Below, one piece after another: positions 36,281 to 47,309 of a DNA stretch of 64,000 nt. Below the pieces are notes generated by a model. It was not told the DNA's origin. It did not search any database and was given only the letters and a program-made list of their open reading frames with translations. The DNA comes from Simmondsia chinensis. Lineage: Eukaryota > Streptophyta > Magnoliopsida > Caryophyllales > Simmondsiaceae. The first letter of the stretch is position 1, and the number at the start of each line of letters is the position of its first letter. Where the stretch lies: positions 8,871,193 through 8,935,192 of the forward strand of contig JAGTTD010000009.1 in the NCBI GenBank assembly GCA_018398585.1, read 5' to 3'. A program made the translations under genes and the position numbers.

Positions 36281-36525
36281 TTACCAGGCACTAATGCACC
36301 GGATCCCATTAGAACTCCGAAGTTAAGCATGCCTGGGCGAGAGGAGTATCAGGATGTGTGATCTCTTGGGAAGTCCTTAAGTTGCCAACCCTATAATGTT
36401 GGGAGTCCTCGAAAACAAATTTTTGGCAAGGTTACACCCTAAAGGAGTAAGGCTGTGGGCATCCACCCTCCCGAACCCTGTTTAGGCGCCCTTGAGGCAC
36501 TGGGTCTATTGTTTTTGTTGTACCG
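36281..36525 (+). mobile_element. 5S rRNA-headed SINE (copy 2)
   Basis: About 36281-36395 closely follows plant 5S rRNA: CAGGCACTAATGCACCGGAT, CATTAGAACTCCGAAGTTAA, GGGCGAGAGGAGTATCAGGA and GGGAAGTCCT. It therefore carries the internal promoter elements in slightly decayed form. The body that follows ('aggctgtgggcatccaccc', 'cgaaccctgtttaggcg', 'aggcactgggtctattg') matches the body of the copy at 19650-19872, and the sequence ends in a TTG-rich tail. It is not a functional 5S gene: it lacks the correct 5' start and has several substitutions. Confidence 0.65.
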
Positions 36526-36589
36526 ATGTTAAAAAAAACATGCACTAGCGAGGAATGATCTTTGTAATTATTGTCATAATGCAAAATTT

Positions 36590-36985
36590 TAAAAAAGGGT
36601 TAATCACACTGGATGTCTTTATATTTTTCTCATTATCTTAATTCAGTTCTTCTATTTTTGATTATATCAATTTAGTCCCTTTTATAATTTATGTTGTGTC
36701 AATTTAGTCCTTAATCAAATTTAAGTTAAGTTATTTACGTAATTTTTTAATAATATAATCATGTTAGATGCAAGTAACCCACTATAACTCAGTTATTGAC
36801 CTAATATAATTCAATCCTGGACGAATCATTAAAATTTTCATTAATAACATAACATAAATTTTGCTCTAAGAACCAAACTAACACAATACCGATTGTATAA
36901 GGATTAAATTTATGCAATTAAAAATATAAGACTAAATTGAAATAATAGGTAAAGAACAGATACCTTTGATAAAAATGACTCTTTA
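36590..36985. mobile_element. Foldback MITE
   Basis: The left side ('tggatgtctttatatttttctcattatcttaattcagttc') is roughly the reverse complement of the right side ('aaaatataagactaaattgaaataataggtaaagaacagatacc'). No ORF. Ends are approximate and no clean target duplication was found. Confidence 0.55.
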
Positions 36986-36989
36986 AATT

Positions 36990-38310
36990 TTTGTTTTTTT
37001 TTGTTTTTTTTGGCTGTTATAAGAAAGCTGCAATAAATATAACGCATTTAGATAGGTAATATATTATTCATCTTAAAAACATATTATTAATATTAGAAAA
37101 TAAAGTATAAACGTAAATATGATAATGAAAATTTTTTATTGATTACCCTAATGACACTAATATGAACATTTGACTAAAATTAAAACATCAAGATCGTGCC
37201 AATTAGCATCACAAATAGATATTTAGTGTTTGTTTCATATTATTTCTAAGTTAAAAAATTAATTTTGAAAAATAACATTACCTTAAGATTTCTTTGAGGT
37301 GTGTTTTCATCACATGTAAAAACTTTATATACAGGAGAATATATTTTACTGCTATTAAAAAGTAGGAAGTATTTTTCTTTATAAAGCAGAATTTATAACA
37401 TTTAAGATAAAAATGATTCATTATAATTTGAAAATTTTGACTTCAGAAAGAAGTGACATGAAACAGTAATTATGGTCAAACATGCGCTAGATTTGTGAAT
37501 ATTTTATGCCTCGAGCAACTGCATACATTTTTTTTGAAAGGAAAGCATTAGATACTTAATATGAACACGGTTTTGCCAAATATGTGACGATGGTTCGGAA
37601 ATTACCTAGAACGTAGCTGGGCCAAAAGCCAAAGGATAAAAAGTGTGGCTTCTTTTATAAGTATGTGTTATGCAATATGACTCAAGGAAATACAAGACAC
37701 ATCCAAGCATCGAGATTAAAAGAAGAAAAAGAAGCAAAGATAATGCGCACCACATTCACAGTCAAGCAGTAAACAAAATATCTCTTGTGATACCTTGCTT
37801 TGAAGAATCGTCTGCTACAAAGTTTAATTCTCTACACACATATATAAAATTAACAATAACAAGACATTGGAGTATGATCTAATTTTGTTCACCAAGGAAT
37901 TCCATTTCCATGGCAAAGAATGGGAAGCTACCATCCATGAAATTGCACTTGATGAATCGGACTCGATGATTAGGGGCCGGGTTCAAATCTCTTCTTAACA
38001 TTATTCAACATGCCAAATGAATCAACCCAATCCGATTCAACCCTCCAAGCTAGGTTGACTTGGTTCGGCCTGCCTACTATAGCTGGCCAAGTCACGGGTC
38101 AAAAAAAATTTGTTCAGCCTGACCTACTCCTTTATCCCAACCCATTATAACTCATTTCTGACACAAGTCAAACACGAGTCTGACTAGGTTAAACTCGTGT
38201 GATGACACGAGCTCTAATGCGTATCCTGTGCATGCGCATGGCACGCCTACCTCCTCCCTTCCTCATCTCATCATCAACTCAAAACCCCAAATTTCTTTTT
38301 CCTAATTATT
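36990..38310. other. AT-rich intergenic DNA
   Basis: I see no gene or clear repeat here. A few Asn/Lys-rich short frames have no motifs. Confidence 0.45.
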
Positions 38311-38326
38311 ATTGTTATGATTGTCC

Positions 38327-38505
38327 CATTACGAGGGCGTCTTAATTGGTGGCGTCTCTAATACAGTCATTGCACAGGGGTCAGGAGTTCGATTCTTGCT
38401 GAGGATGTACTCATGACTTACCTACTCATGGAGATTGTAGACCTCCTCATGGGCAGAGGCTGGCTAGGGCAACTTAATCCCTCGTTACCAAAAAAAAAAA
38501 AAAAT
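38327..38505 (+). mobile_element. Complete tRNA-derived SINE with target duplication
   Basis: Head with an A-box-like 'attggtggcgtctct' and a B-box-like 'gtcaggagttcgattctt', a body of about 90 bp, and an A-tail. It is flanked by 15-bp direct repeats TTGTTATGATTGTCC (38312-38326) and TTGTTATGATTATCC (38506-38520), with one mismatch. Same family as the split copy at 20885-21032 and 30138-30175. Confidence 0.85.
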
Positions 38506-38789
38506 TTGTTATGATTATCCGTTCATACTATTATGAGACACGGAATGGTTGGTTCCATTTATATATTATCATAATCACGTTTGACTAAGGTACCAACATC
38601 GACCCTCTCCACTGAATTTTTCAAAAGAGAAAAGGGAAATATTGTATGAGAAAATTTTATATAGGTAAGCAGTTCTCTTTGAATCTATTGCATGTATCTC
38701 GACTTAAACAGTGTTGCAACTAGTGTTTTTACACCAAATAGACTGATGAAGATAAGACTTGTCATTACCACCAGAAAAAGATGTTGCTT

Positions 38790-39300
38790 CTTTTTTTTTC
38801 GCAAAAACACATTAATGCAGGGTAAAACCTAAAGGCAAACAATCAGAAACGCCAATACACCCAAAAGGGCAAGCCATCTGCAGACTGGACTCCAACAGAC
38901 AGAACGCTAAAACACCTACAATAACATGCCCGTAAAGGATACTCCTAAAAACAAAATGCTAACCAGGCTACGAGATGCTAAAACATAAGCAAAAAATAAG
39001 GCAAAGACATAGACAACGATAGAAACCCGTCATGACGACGAAACGCCCCACAAACCCCATATTAGTAGGAGAAACATGAAGGGAAGACTCACTCGTTATT
39101 TTCTCCCCATAAGAGATTAGGATACTTGCTGTAGACGATTCTTTTTATTCAACTTTGCTAAAATCTTTTCTACAATAGATTCATCCCCCTGGAAGCACAA
39201 CCCAAGTTGCTTACCCACCTCCCACGCTTCCCTACCAAACCCGAGATCATCATTGTTTAGTTAGCCGCAAGTACCATTTTCTTGCAACAGTTGACCACCA
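38790..39300 (-). mobile_element. Internally deleted LINE remnant
   Basis: On the minus strand a short coding-like piece (AWEVGKQLGLCFQGDE ... VEKILAKLNKK) resembles the linker upstream of the endonuclease in plant L1-type LINEs. It runs into a 3' UTR-like, Gly/Val-codon-rich tail ('tttaggttttaccctgc') that ends in an A-run (T-run at 38790-38799 on the plus strand). The endonuclease and RT are absent, so most of the element is deleted. Family assignment is from memory of the motif. Confidence 0.4.
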
Positions 39301-40015
39301 TTCACAAATAATGACCAAGGATGCAATGGCTAGGGTGGTGGCTAAGTACCGTACTGAAGTTAGCAGCCACCTCGGGAGATCTCTCATCATTGACATCCCT
39401 AAGTGACTGATGACTCAAGAAAGAGAAAGAAGTGATGGCTCTCATTCGTGTTGGTTATAGGAACTCAATAGCTTGTTGAAATGAGTTCAAGCTGGTCAAC
39501 AAGGTTTTAGGCCGAGTTTAAATAGGAGCGTGTTTGTTTCGTTAACGTTTATGAATAGGTCTTATTATTTTAATTATGAATGACGTCATACAATGTTAGC
39601 AAACTCAATTTAATTAATTTTTAAAAGGTGTTATTACTATGACAAAGCATGTTATTATCGGGCCAATAATATGACCTCTAGTAAATAACAGTAATAAAAT
39701 TTTATAATTTTTCTCTAATATTATTAATTTATTGGTAACAATTATATTACTGTTTTTAATATCGAAATTTTTATAAATAAAAAACCCAAAATAATTGCTT
39801 GATGGTTGTCACATAAAAGGAACGTAGATCGACGCGCAAGAAGAGCGCGTGGAGATAGATTTTGAGGTTGAAAAAGAGGCATCGGTGGTGGCGGTGGGGC
39901 GTGTAATCTTGGTTACAGCTCAGTCAGTGAGTTCACAACGACTTTACTTTTATTAAAGGAAATTGCTTTTTAAATACTTCCATTTTTAATTTATATACTA
40001 ATATATATATATATA

Positions 40016-40855
40016 TGGCACGATTCTTATGAAAGGGTAAGAATGTGAGAGGATTAAATTTTAACCGTCCATCACAATGGACTGTCAAGATTAAAAGATC
40101 TTAATGTGACCCCCTTTAAAAAAATAAAAAATACCAACAATACCCTTCCCCCTCTCTTTTCTCCTTCTCCCTCCAACCCTCCACTCTTTCTCTTCTCCCC
40201 TGCAGCCGCCACCCGCCGCCGACTCCCACCACCGGCCACATCCACCGATTGCCGCCTCCAGCCGCCCCTAGCCCTCAAATATAGCACCATTTCCCCCCTC
40301 TCTCCTCGCACCCAACACCCCCCACCCTCTTCCTACTGTCGCCACCCACCGTTGGCTTTTGACGGCGGGTGGCGGCAGCAGGAAGCGGGGAGGGAGGGGT
40401 GGAGGGAAGAGGGAGAAGGGGAAGGGGAAGGGTGTTGTATTTGGGGGTTGGGGCCGATCAATGATCAGAGGCGGCGTCTGGCGGTAGGGGAAGGAGAGAG
40501 AGAGGGGAGGGAGGTGAAGGAGAACTGGAAGGAGGTAGGGGGAGGGTTGGAAAGGAGGGGAGAGGGGGGGAAGGGTTTGTATTTGGGGGCTAGGGGTGGT
40601 CGGAGGCAGCGATTGGCGGCGGCGGCTAGTGGCCGATGATGGGGGGTCGGCGGCAGGCGGCAGCTGTAAGGGGAGGGGGGGAGAGAGAGGAGGAAGGTGG
40701 GGAAGGATTGGAGGGAGAAGGAGAAGAGAGAGGGGGAAACGGTATTATGAGTATTTTTTATTTTTTTAAGAGGGTTATATTAAGATCGTTTAATCTTGGT
40801 CATTCATTATGACGGACGGTCAAGATTTAATTTTCTCACCTTCTCAAAAAAATTG

Positions 40856-40860
<5 letters not shown>
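40016..40860. mobile_element. 845-bp foldback element with GC-rich core, inserted in an AT repeat
   Basis: Starts TGGCACGATTCTTATGAAAG and ends with TTGTGCCA. The two halves are inverted repeats over several hundred bases: a pyrimidine-rich left half (cttctccctccaaccctcc) and a purine-rich right half (ggattggagggagaaggag), both with CGCCGCC/GGCGGCGG blocks. The whole could fold into one long hairpin. Flanking TA repeats hide any target duplication beyond TA. The long open frames across it are by-products of the low-complexity sequence. Confidence 0.75.

Positions 40861-40911
<51 letters not shown>
40861..40911. repeat. (TA)n microsatellite
   Basis: About 25 TA units directly next to the foldback element. 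A shorter TA run lies on its other side at 40000-40015, consistent with insertion into a TA repeat. Confidence 0.95.
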
Positions 40912-40912
<1 letters not shown>

Positions 40913-41305
40913 CAAAAGAATATTAAATGACTAAAATCACATTTAAAAATTTATATTTTTATTGGTTTAATAACTCTACTGTTCTAGTTTTTAAAATAAT
41001 AAAAACAACTCTCATCTTTTTAAATTAATAAGAATGGCTCCAAATCTGTCGTTTTAATAAAAAGACTATTCTCCAACATTATAACTTTATTTTTCGTCGA
41101 AAGAGTTAATATAGCAACTGCCTTTTCATTAATACTGTAGTAAAAATAATTCTATACCCTTATTCTTATTTTATGAGCATAAATTTTTTTTCTGGACATA
41201 ATATAAGCATGAAATTTGTGATGATGTATTCTTTAGAATCTATTTATTTTGGCTTAATTTATTAAGAATATAATTGTCGAATGTTATTTTTGCCTTTTTA
41301 GTGTA

Positions 41306-41665
41306 GCATTAATAAAAATTCATTTGCCACGTAAATTTCAGAGAAGGAAAATGGTGTCATTACGTCCGAAATCAGTCTTTTTATTAATACAATAAAAACT
41401 TAGAGGCTAATTTATTAAGAGTAAGAACTCCATATGTGAGTCTAGTATAAGAATCCCGCATTAGAGTTGTAAGAGTAAATAGATCGATTTTAGTATAGTA
41501 TTAATAAAAATTCAGTTGCTACGTCAATTTTAGAGAAGGAAAATGATGTCATTGTGTCCGAAATTAGTATTTTTATTAATACGATAAAACTCAGAGGCCA
41601 TTTTGTTAAGAGTAGTATAAGAATTTCACATTAAAGTTGTGAGAATAAATAGATCGATTTATAAG
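41306..41665. repeat. Diverged ~190-bp tandem duplication
   Basis: 'attaataaaaattca.ttgc.acgt.aattt.agagaaggaaaatg' at about 41308 recurs at about 41500, followed in both copies by 'gtgtcatt.cgtccgaaat.agt.tttttattaatac' and 'aatagatcgattt'. Two copies, no coding potential. Confidence 0.75.
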
Positions 41666-41669
41666 TGCA

Positions 41670-42525
41670 GTGGATTACTTCACCTATTGCTTATTTGTTT
41701 TAAGTATGGAACTTCACTTGAGCTTATAGGCGGATCCCTTGTGTACCAACTCGCCCGATAATTATATAACTATTTTATTAATTCAAAAAGGTTATAGTAT
41801 TTTTTAATTATTTTTAAAATACTAAGCATTAAAATATAAATAATCCTATATTTAAATTAATGAATTGTATGTATCCAAATATTCGCGTTAAGTGTTGAGA
41901 AAAAATATTCGCGTTACATAGGTATCTGCAAAAGACCAAATCGTGACGCTTTGGTACTGTTTAAAAATAAAAAAAAAATTATTTTTATCTATAAGTTTTC
42001 TTTTATCATCAATTTTCTTTTTAAAAAACACAATTAAAAGTAGAAAATAGTTAATAATTTTTCAATATTGTAAATTAAAAAGATCCGTTTCGGGCAATGC
42101 TTAATAAAAATTTAAAATGAAAAGATTGACAAAACCGATAATTTTGAACCCGAATATTTAACTAATTTTCTAGTTCTCTATCCTTGATTTAAACCCTTAC
42201 CTATCTTCCATCTAACCCAATACATCATGCAATGATGAAGATGAACATAAACTATTAATACCAAAAATAATACCAAATAGGATAATTTAATCCAAGATCG
42301 GTCTTGATTACTCTTCAATTTGTTTCTAATCTAATGTTATGATCTTTTGTAATCCTCCATGATGTTCAGTTAATTGCAGCTCAATTCAAATTAGATGGAC
42401 GAACGATGCAAAGCTATACTATTCAACCTCCCTTTTAAAACCTAACTTAATTTCATAAAATCACCATGAGAACATTTGATAAAATGTTATAAAATCACCA
42501 TGAGGCCATTTGAAAAAAAAATGTT
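41670..42525. other. AT-rich DNA flanking MULE-2
   Basis: Nothing of note. Short direct repeats ('aaaatcaccatgag..catttga') occur at about 42460 and 42490, just before the MULE-2 insertion site. Confidence 0.45.
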
Positions 42526-42534
42526 AACAAATTA

Positions 42535-45500
42535 GGGAAATCGTACGGTTTGAACCCCTCACCCCCACTTTATTCTTTTTTAGACCCTCTTAACTATAAA
42601 TAGATCTTTTTGGACAAAAATACACTCCCACCTCACCCCCCCATCCATCCTCTCTCTCTCCCTTTCTCTCTCCTCATTTAATGCAAGGCAGGCAAAATAA
42701 CACTTTTTTGACTTTTTTCACTCTTCCTTTTCTTCATTTTTTTTATATTTTCTAATTTTTTTGTCAAAAAAAAATTATTATTTCCAAATTTGCCCTTTAT
42801 TCTTCTTCCCTCCCAGACCTTGTTTAGGTGTGTTTCAAGTAATTAGTGGTGTCTGAAATAAAATCATACACTATGTATGATGCATTATAATGCTGTAAAG
42901 TGAACTCATTCAGGTGTATTTCAAGCAATTAGTGGTAAATGACTTATCATACACAATGTATGATAGGTTATAATGGCATAAAATCACCTTTTGCTGTTTT
43001 TTTCAAGTAATTACTGCTACAGTGGGCTGAAATCGAATCATACAATGGGTATGATGCGTTAAAATGGTTCAAAATGAACCTTTTCAGGTATGTTTCAAGT
43101 AATTAGTGGTAAATGACTTATCATACACAAATTATTATAGGTTTTAATGGCATAAAATAAACTTTTGCAGTTTTTTTTATGTAATTACTGTTGCAGTGGT
43201 CTGAAATCGAATCATACACTAGGTATGATGCGTTTTAATGGTGTAAAATGAACTTGTTCAGGCGTATTTCAAGCAATTAGTGGTAAATGACTTATCATAC
43301 ACAATGTATGATAGGTTATAATGGCATAAAATCAACTTTTGCTGTTTTTTTCAAGTAATTAGGGGTACAGTGGTCTGAAATCGAATCATACACTGGGTAT
43401 GATGCGTTTTAATGGTGTAAAATGAACTTATTCAGGTGTATTTCAAGCAATTAGTGGTAAATGACTTGTCATACACAATGTATGATAGGTTTTAATGGTA
43501 TAAAATTAACTTTTGCCGGTTTTTTCAAGTAATTACTATTACAGTGGGCTGAAATCGAATCATACAATGGGTATGATGTGTTAAAATGGTTTAAAATGAA
43601 CCTTTTCAGGTATGTTTCAAGTAATTAGTGGTAAATGACTTATCATACACAAATTATTATAGGTTTTAATGGCATAAAATAAACTTTTGCAGTTTTTTAT
43701 GTAATTACTGTTGCAGTGGTTTGAAATCGAATCATACACTAGGTATGATACGTTTTAATGGTGTAAAATGAACTTATTCAAGTGTATTTCAAGCAATTAG
43801 TGGTAAATGACTTATAATACACAATGTATGATAGGTTATAATGGCATAAAATCACCTTTTACTATTTTTTTCAAGTAATTTGGGGTACAGTGGTCTGAAA
43901 TTGAATCATACAATGGGTATGATGCATTTTAATGGTGTAAAATAAACTTATTCAAGTGTATTTCAAGCAATTAGTGGTACACGACTTGTCATACACAATG
44001 TATGTTAGGTTTTAATGGCATAAAATCAACTTTTGCTGGTTTTTCAAGTAATTACTGTTACAGTGGGCTGAAATCGAATCATACACTGTGTATGATGCGT
44101 TAAAATGGTGTAAAATGAACTTGTTGAGGTACGTTCCAAGTAATTAGTGGTAAATGACTTATCATACACAATGTATAATAGGTTTTAATGGCATAAAATA
44201 AACTTTTGCAGTTTTTTTTATGTAATTACTGTTGCAGTGGTCTGAAATCGAATCATACACTGGGTATGATGCGTTTCAATGGTGTAAAATGAACTTATTC
44301 AGGTGTATTTCAAGCAATTAGTAGTAAATAACTTATCATACACAATGTATGATAGGTTATAATGGCATAAAATCAACTTTTGCTATTTTTTTCAAGTAAT
44401 TAGGGGTACAGTGGTCTGAAATCGAATCATACACTGGGTATGATGCGTTTTAATGGTGTAAAATGAACTTATTCAGGTGTATTTCAAGCAATTAGTGGTA
44501 AATGACTTGTCATACACAATGTATGATAGGTTTTAATGGCATAAAATCAACTTTTGCTGATTTTTTCAAGTAATTACTGTTACAGTGGGCTGAAATCGAA
44601 TCATACAATGGGTATGATGTGTTAAAATGGTTTAAAATGAACCTTTTCAGGTATGTTTCAAGTAATTAGTGGTAAATGACTTATCATACACAAATTATTA
44701 TAGGTTTTAATGGCATAAAATAAACTTTTGCAGTTTTTTTATGTAATTACTATTGCAGTGGTCTGAAATCGAATCATACACGGGGTATGATGCATTTTAA
44801 TGGTCTAAAATAAACTTATTCAGGTGTATTTTAAGCAATTAGTGGTAAATGACTTATCATACACAATGTATGATAGGTTATAATGGCATAAAATTAACTT
44901 TTGCTGTTTTTTTCAAGTAATTTGGGGTACAGTGGTCTGAAATCGAATCATACACTGGGTATGATGCGTTTTAATGGTGTAAAATGAACTTATTCAGGTG
45001 TATTTCAAGCAATTAGTGGTAAATGACTTGTCATACACAATGTATGATAGGTTTTAATGGCATAAAATCAACTTTTGCTGGTTTTTCAAGTAATTACTGT
45101 TACAGTGGGCTGAAATCGAATCATACATTGTGTATGATGCGTTAAAATGGTGTAAAATGAACTTGTTGAGGTACGTTCCAAGTAATTAGTGGTAAATTAC
45201 TTATCATACATAATGTATGATAGGTTTTAATGGCATAAAATCTACTTTTGCTGTTTGTTTTCAAGCAATTAGGGGTACAGTGGTCTGAAATCGAATCATA
45301 CACAGGGTATGATGCGTTTTAATGGTGTAAAATGAACTTATTCAGGTTTATTTCTAGCAATTAGTGATAAATAACTCGTCATACACAATGTATGATAGGT
45401 TTTAATGGCATAAAATCAACTTTTGCTAATTTTTTCAAGTAATTACTGTTACAGTGGGCTGAAATCGAATCATACAATGGATATGATGCGTTAAAATGGT

Positions 45501-46214
45501 TTAAAATGAACCTTTTCAGGTATGTTTCAAGTAATTAGTGGTAAATGACTTATCATACACAAATTATTATAGATTTTAATGGCATAAAATCAACTTTTGT
45601 TATTTTTTTCAAGTAATTAGGGGTACAGTGGTCTGAAATCGAATCATACACTAGGTATGATGCGTTAGTATGGTGTAAAATGAATTTATTCAGGTTTAGT
45701 TTAAGTAATTAGTGGTAAATAACTTGTCAGACGCAATGTATGATAGGTTGTAATGGTATAAAATCAACTTTTGCTGGTTGGTTCAAGTAATTACTGTTAC
45801 AGTGGTCTGAAATCGAATCATACACTAGGTATGATGCGTTATAATGGTGTAAAGTGACCTTATTCAGGTATACTTCAAGTAATTAGTGGTAAATAACTTG
45901 TCATACACAATGTATGATAGGTTTTATTGGCATAAAATCAACTTTTGCAGGTTTTTTCATGTAATTACTGTTACAGTGGTCTGAAATCAGCTTATGTACG
46001 TGTATTTCAAGTTTTATTGGTGTATGATACACTTCATACATGGTGTATGATGGGTTATATTTGTGTAAAATTAAAGTATATTTGTGTATTTTTGGGATGT
46101 GTATTTAGAAAAAAAATATACATTTTCAATAAAATAATCCGTACGATTTTCCTTCAAAAAGGCCCTCCCATTCACCCCCCCAACCCGTCCTCTTTCTCTC
46201 TCCTCATTTAATGC
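42535..46214. repeat. Left inverted-repeat arm of MULE-2
   Basis: About 3.68 kb. It consists of a unique terminal ~290 bp (CGTACG palindrome, C-rich tract, CTCTCT tract), the tandem array, and an inner ~150 bp. The inner part repeats features of the terminus in direct orientation (CCGTACGATTTTCC, CAAAAAGGCCCTCCCA, CTCTCTCCTCATTTAATG). It pairs with 58133-60952 in inverted orientation and is longer because it has more array units. Confidence 0.85.
42826..46075 (+). repeat. ~175-bp tandem repeat array, left arm of MULE-2
   Basis: The unit is a dimer of two related half-units of about 82 and 92 bp. Each half-unit has 'caag(c/t)aatta.(t/g)ggt', then an imperfect palindrome such as CATACACAATGTATG or CATACACTGGGTATG, then 'ttaatgg..taaaat.aactt'. 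Roughly 18 full units fit by length. Copies differ by a few percent and some show higher-order patterns. No ORF runs through them. Confidence 0.9.
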
Positions 46215-46490
46215 CATCCCATCCGTACCTCTGCTCTCTCCTCATTTACTTACAGCTGTAAAACCCCTTCCCTCCTTTCTGTCTTCCCCATAAGCAACTT
46301 GTTTTACAAGCCACCTGTCACTCTCCTCTTTCTATCACCGGTTCATTCTCTCTCTCCTCTTTCCGAATTTGTTCATCCTCTTTCTACTCTACTTCAGTTG
46401 CGATTCTCGTTCCCGTGGGTCTGACCTCTGTTTTCACACCTTCATCCTTGATCTCTAGTTGCTCCAGTGTTTAATCACCATTTTCGCAGG
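46215..46490 (+). promoter_or_regulatory. Probable promoter/5' UTR exon of the ULP gene
   Basis: A pyrimidine-rich leader (ctctctcctcttt, tctactctacttc) lies just inside the left arm and ends in 'ttcgcag|gtgatt', a good donor site. The next ~800 bp look like a 5'-UTR intron with an acceptor at 47279-47280 ('gttcag'). The ATG follows at 47310. No clear TATA box; this is inferred from layout and splice signals. Confidence 0.45.
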
Positions 46491-47280
46491 TGATTAAGAG
46501 TTATTTTTGTAGGGTTTAGGGTTTTGGTGCTCCAATGTATAATATCCGTTAGTTTCGTACCATTTGCTGAACATAGTGCATAGTATTTGTTAGGGTTTAG
46601 GGTTTTGGTGTTACTGGCTTTGTGATTAGTGTTTTTTATTTGTGTAAAATGATCTTCTGCATGTTTTGTGGTTTTTTTACACTTAAAATCAACCTTTGTG
46701 GTATAATGAACTTCTGCATGTTTCATATGAGCAACCATACAGTGTGTAGGATTGGTTTTAATGGTGTAAAATCAACTTGTGTAGATATTTTTTAAGTAAT
46801 TAGTGGTTTATGAGCGAGCAACCATACAGTGTGTATGATTGGGTTTAATAACCAACCATATAGTGTTTTTTATTTGTGTAAAATGATCTTCTGCGTGTTT
46901 TGTGGTTTTTTTTTTCATGTAAAATCAACCTTTGTGGTATAATGAACTTCTGCATGTTTCATATGAGCAACCATACAGTGTGTAGGATTGGTTTTAATGG
47001 TGTAAAATCAACTTGTGTATAGGTTTTTAAGTAAGTGGTTTATGAGCAACCATACAGTGTGTCTGATTGGGTTTAATGGTGTATAACCAACCTGTGTTTG
47101 TGTATGTTAAGTAATTAGTGGTGTATAATCGATCATACAGTGTGTAGGATTGGTTTTAATGGTGTATAACCAACTTGTGTTTGTGTATTATAAGTAATCA
47201 GTGGTGGTGTATAATCAATCATACACTCTGTATGATTTGTTTCAATGGTGTAGATCCAAAGTGTGTCTGTTTGTGTTCAG
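46491..47280 (+). repeat. Repeat-filled 5'-UTR intron of the ULP gene
   Basis: Several diverged units with the words 'gtaattagtggt', 'catacagtgtgta(t/g)gat' and 'ttaatggtgtaaaatcaactt'. They are the same repeat family and orientation as the left arm array, but less regular. Borders are putative splice sites. Confidence 0.6.
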
Positions 47281-47309
47281 TAATTAATGGTGTATTGCTT
47301 TTATTTCAT

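Noticed and set aside
36281..36400. Functional 5S rRNA gene
   Set aside because: The 5' end is wrong, several conserved bases differ, there is no T-run terminator at the right place, and it continues into a SINE body.
38327..38505. True tRNA genes at the SINE heads (also 35700, 20890, 61088)
   Set aside because: A and B boxes are present, but the arms do not form a cloverleaf I can recognise, and A-tails plus target duplications point to SINEs.
40106..40639. 177-residue Pro/Arg/Gly-rich frame
   Set aside because: Lies wholly inside the foldback element and reflects its pyrimidine/purine asymmetry.
42826..46075. CRISPR-like array
   Set aside because: Units of ~175 bp are contiguous without unique spacers and lie in a plant transposon arm.
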